A model generated the notes under the pieces. That model saw only the letters and a program-made list of their open reading frames with translations, made no database searches and was not told the origin of the DNA. From Aureimonas jatrophae (GTDB lineage Bacteria; Pseudomonadota; Alphaproteobacteria; Rhizobiales; Rhizobiaceae): a DNA stretch of 64,000 nucleotides. The DNA is taken from NCBI RefSeq assembly GCF_900104035.1, contig NZ_FNIT01000006.1, positions 1 to 64,000 of the forward strand, written 5' to 3'. The position numbers and the translations under genes were made by a program. Shown in pieces: positions 60,788 to 64,000 of the stretch. How positions within the stretch are numbered: position 1 is the stretch's first letter; each line of letters begins with the position of its first letter.

Positions 60788-63160
60788 ATGAACACGCTTT
60801 CGGACAGCCTGCTGTTTTTGGTCGTCGCGCTTCCCTTTCTCGGTGCTGTTCTCGCACCGCTCTCCATCATCCTTCTCGACCGCTGGGGAACGATCGCGAT
60901 CGCGCTGTTTCCAGCTGCCGCTCTGGCGATCCTGTTTCAGCAAAGCGCGCAGGTGCAGGACCGGGTCGCGATCCTCTTCGGCTTCGACTGGATCCCGAGT
61001 TTCGGCGTCCGTTTCTCGTTCCGTCTGGATGGCCTGTCCTTCGGCTTCGCCTTCCTGATCCTCTTTATCGGCGCGCTGGTGGTCCTGTATTCGGGCGGCT
61101 ACATGCCCAAGGGCGCGCGGCGCGGTCGCTTTCTCCTGTTCATCATGCTCTTCATGGGCGCGATGCTCGGGCTCGTTCTGGCGGACGATCTCGTCACGCT
61201 GTTCGTGTTCTGGGAGCTGACCTCGATCGCGTCCTTCCTTCTGATCGGCTTCGATCATGAGCGCGAGGCGGCACGGCGCGGCGCGATCCAGGCGCTTGTC
61301 ATCACGGGCGGTGGCGGCTTGGCGCTCTTGGCCGGCCTCGTTCTAATCCGCGAGTCAACCGGGCTCTCTTCGATGACCCAGCTCATCGACGCGCCGGACG
61401 CGCTGCGCGTGGGGACGTCCTACGTTCCCATCCTGCTTCTGGTTCTGACCGGCGCCTTCACCAAGTCGGCACAGATGCCGCTGCACGTCTGGCTGCCCAA
61501 CGCCATGGAGGCGCCGACGCCGGTCTCGGCGTATCTGCACTCCGCGACCATGGTGAAGGCCGGCATCTATCTCCTGATGCGAACCTTCCCGATGCTGGGC
61601 GGGACCGATCTTTGGAGCACGATTCTGCCGGTCTTCGGCGGCATCACGCTCGTGGTGGGGGCGACGCTCGCGCTCCGTCAAAGCGACATCAAGCTGATGC
61701 TGGCCTATACGACGGTCGCCTCGCTGGGTCTGCTCGTGATGCTGATCGGCATCGGAACGCCTCTCGCGATCGAGGCGGCGGTTCTCTACCTCTTCGCCCA
61801 TTCGCTGGCGAAGGCCTGTCTCTTCATGGTGGCAGGCTCGATCGATCACGGCGCGGGAACCCGCGACATCCGCGCATTGGGCGGGCTTGCGGGCAAAATG
61901 CCGGTCACCTTCGTCTGCGCCCTTCTGGGGGCCGCGGCCATGGGTGGGCTGCCGCCGCTCTTCGGCTTCCTGGCCAAGGAAGAGGTCTACGCCGCGACCG
62001 CGACCGCCGATCCGATCGGATTTGTCACGACCGCCGCCGCGCTGGTCGGAAACGCCCTGATGTTCGCGGTCGCCCTTCAGGTCGCGATCCGCCCCTTCGT
62101 CGGGCCGTTGCCCTCGGGTCTTCGGCGTGCGCACGAGACCCACGTCCTCATCTGGATCGGGCCGCTCGTGCTCGGCATCATCGGACTGCTTGCCGCGATC
62201 TTCTCGGTCACCACGCATCAGTTCATCTCGAACCCGATGTCGCCGCCGGATCCGTCCGGCGCGCTGGCGGTCGATATCGCGCTCGGCTTCCATTGGGGTC
62301 CGGCCCTCATTCTCTCGATCGCGACGGTTGTTCTAGGCGCCGTGCTTTTCTGGCGAGCGGCGCGGGCGCGGGCGACGATCGCCGGCTGGTTGACCCGGAT
62401 CGGCTGGGGGCCGGATCGGGGGTTCGACCAGTTCATGCGCGGGCTCGTTCAGGTCTCCTACAAGGTGACGATCGCCCTGCAGCCCGGTCTTCTCGACGTC
62501 TACATGCGCGTGACGCTCGCCGTGATCGTCGGCACCGTCTGGGTTACCATGGTCTGGACCAACAGCCTGCCGAGCTGGCCGGGCATGCCGCACCTCTTCT
62601 TCTACGAATGGGCGGTGATCGGCATCATCGTGATCGGCGTCCTCGTCGTGGTCCTGGCGGCGAGCCGCCTGACGGCGGTCGTCTCGCTCGGCATTCAGGG
62701 ACTGGCCGTGGCGCTCCTCTTCATGCTGCTCGGCGCGCCGGACCTGTCCTTCACCCAGTTCATGGTGGAGGTTCTGTCGGTCTCGATCCTGGCGCTCGTC
62801 ATGACGCGTCTTCGCCTGATGCCGGCCGACAAGCGCCCGTGGCGCGACATGGGCGCGGAGGCCGCGCTTTCGGTCGCCGGCGGCCTGGGTCTCGCCCTGT
62901 TCCTGCTCGCGATCGTCCAGCGCCCGTTCGATACCGCCGTCACCGACTTCTACGAGCGCTACAGCTATACGATCGCCCATGGTCGTAACATCGTGAACGT
63001 GATCCTCGTCGACTTCCGCGGCGTCGACACGATGGGCGAGATCGCGGTCGTTCTCACGACGGGCGCGGCGATCCTCGCGTTGGTCCGCATACGGGCGGCC
63101 AAACCCGATGCGCGTCATTCGCGCAAGCGGCGGCGCCGGGCAGGGGAGCTGCAGGCATGA
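60788..63160 (+). CDS. mnhA: Mrp/Mnh Na+/H+ antiporter subunit A
   Basis: A 790-residue membrane protein, the largest Mrp subunit, homologous to NuoL/ND5. About 20 helices; proton-channel motifs include the helix with [18 protein letters not shown] and the [13 protein letters not shown] segment near residue 255. The C-terminal 150 residues carry the MbhD/MbhE-like part. Subunit B is separate here, not fused as in the long PhaAB form. The next start overlaps its stop as ATGA. A weak TTGAAA/ATGTTA promoter-like pair lies at 60704-60732. The complex exports Na+ or K+ and supports pH and salt tolerance. Confidence 0.93.
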   Translation: MNTLSDSLLFLVVALPFLGAVLAPLSIILLDRWGTIAIALFPAAALAILFQQSAQVQDRVAILFGFDWIPSFGVRFSFRLDGLSFGFAFLILFIGALVVLYSGGYMPKGARRGRFLLFIMLFMGAMLGLVLADDLVTLFVFWELTSIASFLLIGFDHEREAARRGAIQALVITGGGGLALLAGLVLIRESTGLSSMTQLIDAPDALRVGTSYVPILLLVLTGAFTKSAQMPLHVWLPNAMEAPTPVSAYLHSATMVKAGIYLLMRTFPMLGGTDLWSTILPVFGGITLVVGATLALRQSDIKLMLAYTTVASLGLLVMLIGIGTPLAIEAAVLYLFAHSLAKACLFMVAGSIDHGAGTRDIRALGGLAGKMPVTFVCALLGAAAMGGLPPLFGFLAKEEVYAATATADPIGFVTTAAALVGNALMFAVALQVAIRPFVGPLPSGLRRAHETHVLIWIGPLVLGIIGLLAAIFSVTTHQFISNPMSPPDPSGALAVDIALGFHWGPALILSIATVVLGAVLFWRAARARATIAGWLTRIGWGPDRGFDQFMRGLVQVSYKVTIALQPGLLDVYMRVTLAVIVGTVWVTMVWTNSLPSWPGMPHLFFYEWAVIGIIVIGVLVVVLAASRLTAVVSLGIQGLAVALLFMLLGAPDLSFTQFMVEVLSVSILALVMTRLRLMPADKRPWRDMGAEAALSVAGGLGLALFLLAIVQRPFDTAVTDFYERYSYTIAHGRNIVNVILVDFRGVDTMGEIAVVLTTGAAILALVRIRAAKPDARHSRKRRRRAGELQA

Positions 63161-63576
63161 GAACCGTGATCTTCCGCGTCGCGGCCCCCTATCTTACCGC
63201 GCTGATGCTCCTGTTCTCGTTGTTCGTGCTTCTGCGCGGACACAACGAACCCGGTGGAGGCTTCATCGGCGGGCTCATCGCGTCCTCGGCCATCGCGGTC
63301 TACGGCATGGCGTGCGGGGTGGAAGCGGTTCGCAACGCGCTCCATTTCCATCCGATCGCCTATGCGGGTCTGGGCCTGCTCCTTGCCGTGTTCGCCGGCT
63401 TCATGCCGCTTCTGGGCGGCGAGCAGTTCATGACCGGCCTGTGGCTGTTCCTGAACGTGTCGGGAAGCGAACTTGCGCTTTCGACGACGCTCCTCTTCGA
63501 CATCGGGGTGTTTCTCGTGATCGTCGGCGCGATCTCCGCGATCGCGCTGTCGCTCGAAGACTCGCAGGCGGGCTGA
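63157..63576 (+). CDS. mnhB: Mrp/Mnh antiporter subunit B
   Basis: A 139-residue four-helix membrane subunit with the MnhB signature [24 protein letters not shown] at residues 27-50. It overlaps mnhA by 4 bp and precedes mnhC by 3 bp, in the order usual for Mrp operons. Confidence 0.94.
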   Translation: MRTVIFRVAAPYLTALMLLFSLFVLLRGHNEPGGGFIGGLIASSAIAVYGMACGVEAVRNALHFHPIAYAGLGLLLAVFAGFMPLLGGEQFMTGLWLFLNVSGSELALSTTLLFDIGVFLVIVGAISAIALSLEDSQAG

Positions 63577-63579
63577 GGC

Positions 63580-63957
63580 ATGGAGGTCGCGCTCGTCGGT
63601 CTGATCGGCATCATGTTCTCGGTCACGATCTATCTGCTGCTGTCGCGCTACATCATCCGCATGCTGCTGGGCGTCGTGCTTCTCGGCAACAGCGTCAACC
63701 TCACGCTGTTCGTGGCCGGCCGCATCGATCCGATCGCGCCTCCCCTCATACCGGCCCAACTGACGACCCCGCCGCAGGATGTCGCCAACGCCCTGCCGCA
63801 GGCGCTGGTGCTGACCGCGATCGTGATCTCTTTCTCGTTCTTCGTGTTTTTGCTGGTGCTGGCCTATCGCGCCTATCAGGACCTGGAGACCGACGACACG
63901 CACGAGATGCGGGTCGCCGAGCCGGAGGACGAGGGGCTGCCGCCCCTCGGATACTGA
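63580..63957 (+). CDS. mnhC: Mrp/Mnh antiporter subunit C
   Basis: A 125-residue NuoK-like subunit with three membrane helices; LLGVVLLGNSVNLTLFVAG and DVANALPQALVLTAIVISF are the typical blocks. The acidic C-terminal tail (ETDDTHEMRVAEPEDEG) is cytoplasmic. It is cotranscribed with mnhAB. Confidence 0.94.
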   Translation: MEVALVGLIGIMFSVTIYLLLSRYIIRMLLGVVLLGNSVNLTLFVAGRIDPIAPPLIPAQLTTPPQDVANALPQALVLTAIVISFSFFVFLLVLAYRAYQDLETDDTHEMRVAEPEDEGLPPLGY

Positions 63958-63971
63958 TGGAAGGCGGGACG

Positions 63972-64000
63972 ATGAACGAGACCCAGGCCCTGATCGACGC
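63972..64000 (+). CDS. mnhD: Start of Mrp/Mnh antiporter subunit D (partial)
   Basis: Only nine codons (MNETQALID) and part of a tenth are inside the window. The ATG follows GGCGGGAC 15 bp after mnhC, and position in the operon predicts subunit D, the second large antiporter-like subunit. The identity rests on gene order. Confidence 0.7.

Noticed and set aside
1-64000. Search for CRISPR arrays, insertion sequences, attachment sites, tRNA/rRNA genes, toxin-antitoxin or defence islands
   Set aside because: No repeat-spacer pattern, transposase, integrase, tRNA-like cloverleaf, or defence-type domain set was seen on either strand by reading.

Overview
The window is 64 kb of GC-rich chromosomal DNA from an alphaproteobacterium, most likely of the order Hyphomicrobiales (Rhizobiales). 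An Aurantimonadaceae-like genus (Aurantimonas/Aureimonas) is a guess from protein flavour only. Order-level evidence: a small aa3-oxidase subunit IV gene beside a three-gene pntAA-pntAB-pntB transhydrogenase; a speF-type leader RNA upstream of a 377-residue ornithine decarboxylase; a Rhizobium etli-type asparaginase; DUF992, DUF1007 and Omp25-like proteins; an HWE-family histidine kinase; and CtrA-like and EcfG-like promoter motifs. I saw no tRNA, rRNA, insertion sequence, prophage, CRISPR array or plasmid-type region. Coding density is high, and the long open frames opposite real genes are GC artefacts.

Layout. 0.1-3 kb: a leftward YehYXW-type osmoprotectant ABC transporter without its binding protein. 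3.3-7.6 kb: an RND efflux pair. 7.7-10.2 kb: choX-betC (choline binding protein and choline sulfatase). 10.3-11.9 kb: a promoter and tandem glycine riboswitch ahead of an FAD amino-acid dehydrogenase. 12-15.6 kb: an N-acetylmuramidase, otsB-otsA (trehalose) and eda (KDPG aldolase). 15.6-19.7 kb: an esterase lipoprotein, a GNAT enzyme, a small Inh-like protein, and a 2-hydroxyacid dehydrogenase with a LacI regulator. 19.8-23.4 kb: a MarR gene divergent from a creatininase-family / His-rich COG0523 GTPase / beta-propeller operon. 23.4-28.8 kb: the HWE sensor kinase, a GNAT, ornithine decarboxylase with its leader RNA, and a divergent LysR gene. 28.9-34.1 kb: an L,D-transpeptidase, a DUF1007-NicO metal transport pair, a glutamine-amidotransferase-type hydrolase, a degenerate ParA/VirC1-like protein, RecX, and a DJ-1/PfpI protein under an apparent EcfG promoter. 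34.2-37.6 kb: oxidase subunit IV and transhydrogenase.

37.7-42.8 kb: DUF992, a TPR lipoprotein, ribosomal protein bS21 with an odd start, a FUSC transporter and a PhnA-like membrane protein. 43-49 kb: class I aldolase, Zur, an Omp25-like porin-type protein with a perfect CtrA motif, a fructokinase-like kinase, a glycosyltransferase-like protein and DUF3750. 49-55 kb: asparaginase, a NYN-LOTUS protein, CorA, a small helical protein, a Rieske-FAD reductase and a second L,D-transpeptidase. 55-60.5 kb: branched-chain aminotransferase, Fe-type SodB, cytochrome c', a dihaem cytochrome and oligopeptidase B. 60.8 kb to the end: the start of a Mrp Na+/H+ antiporter operon (A, B, C, and the first codons of D).

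Themes that link the genes: osmoprotection (betaine/choline transport, choline sulfate use, trehalose, Mrp antiporter), transition-metal handling (COG0523 GTPase, NicO, Zur, CorA), and RNA or global regulation (glycine riboswitch, speF leader, EcfG and CtrA motifs). I found no clear undescribed defence or mobile system. The most informative leads are the riboswitch-controlled amine oxidoreductase, the creatininase/COG0523/propeller operon, the ParA-like protein without a P-loop lysine, and the anti-Shine-Dalgarno-like sequence before bS21.
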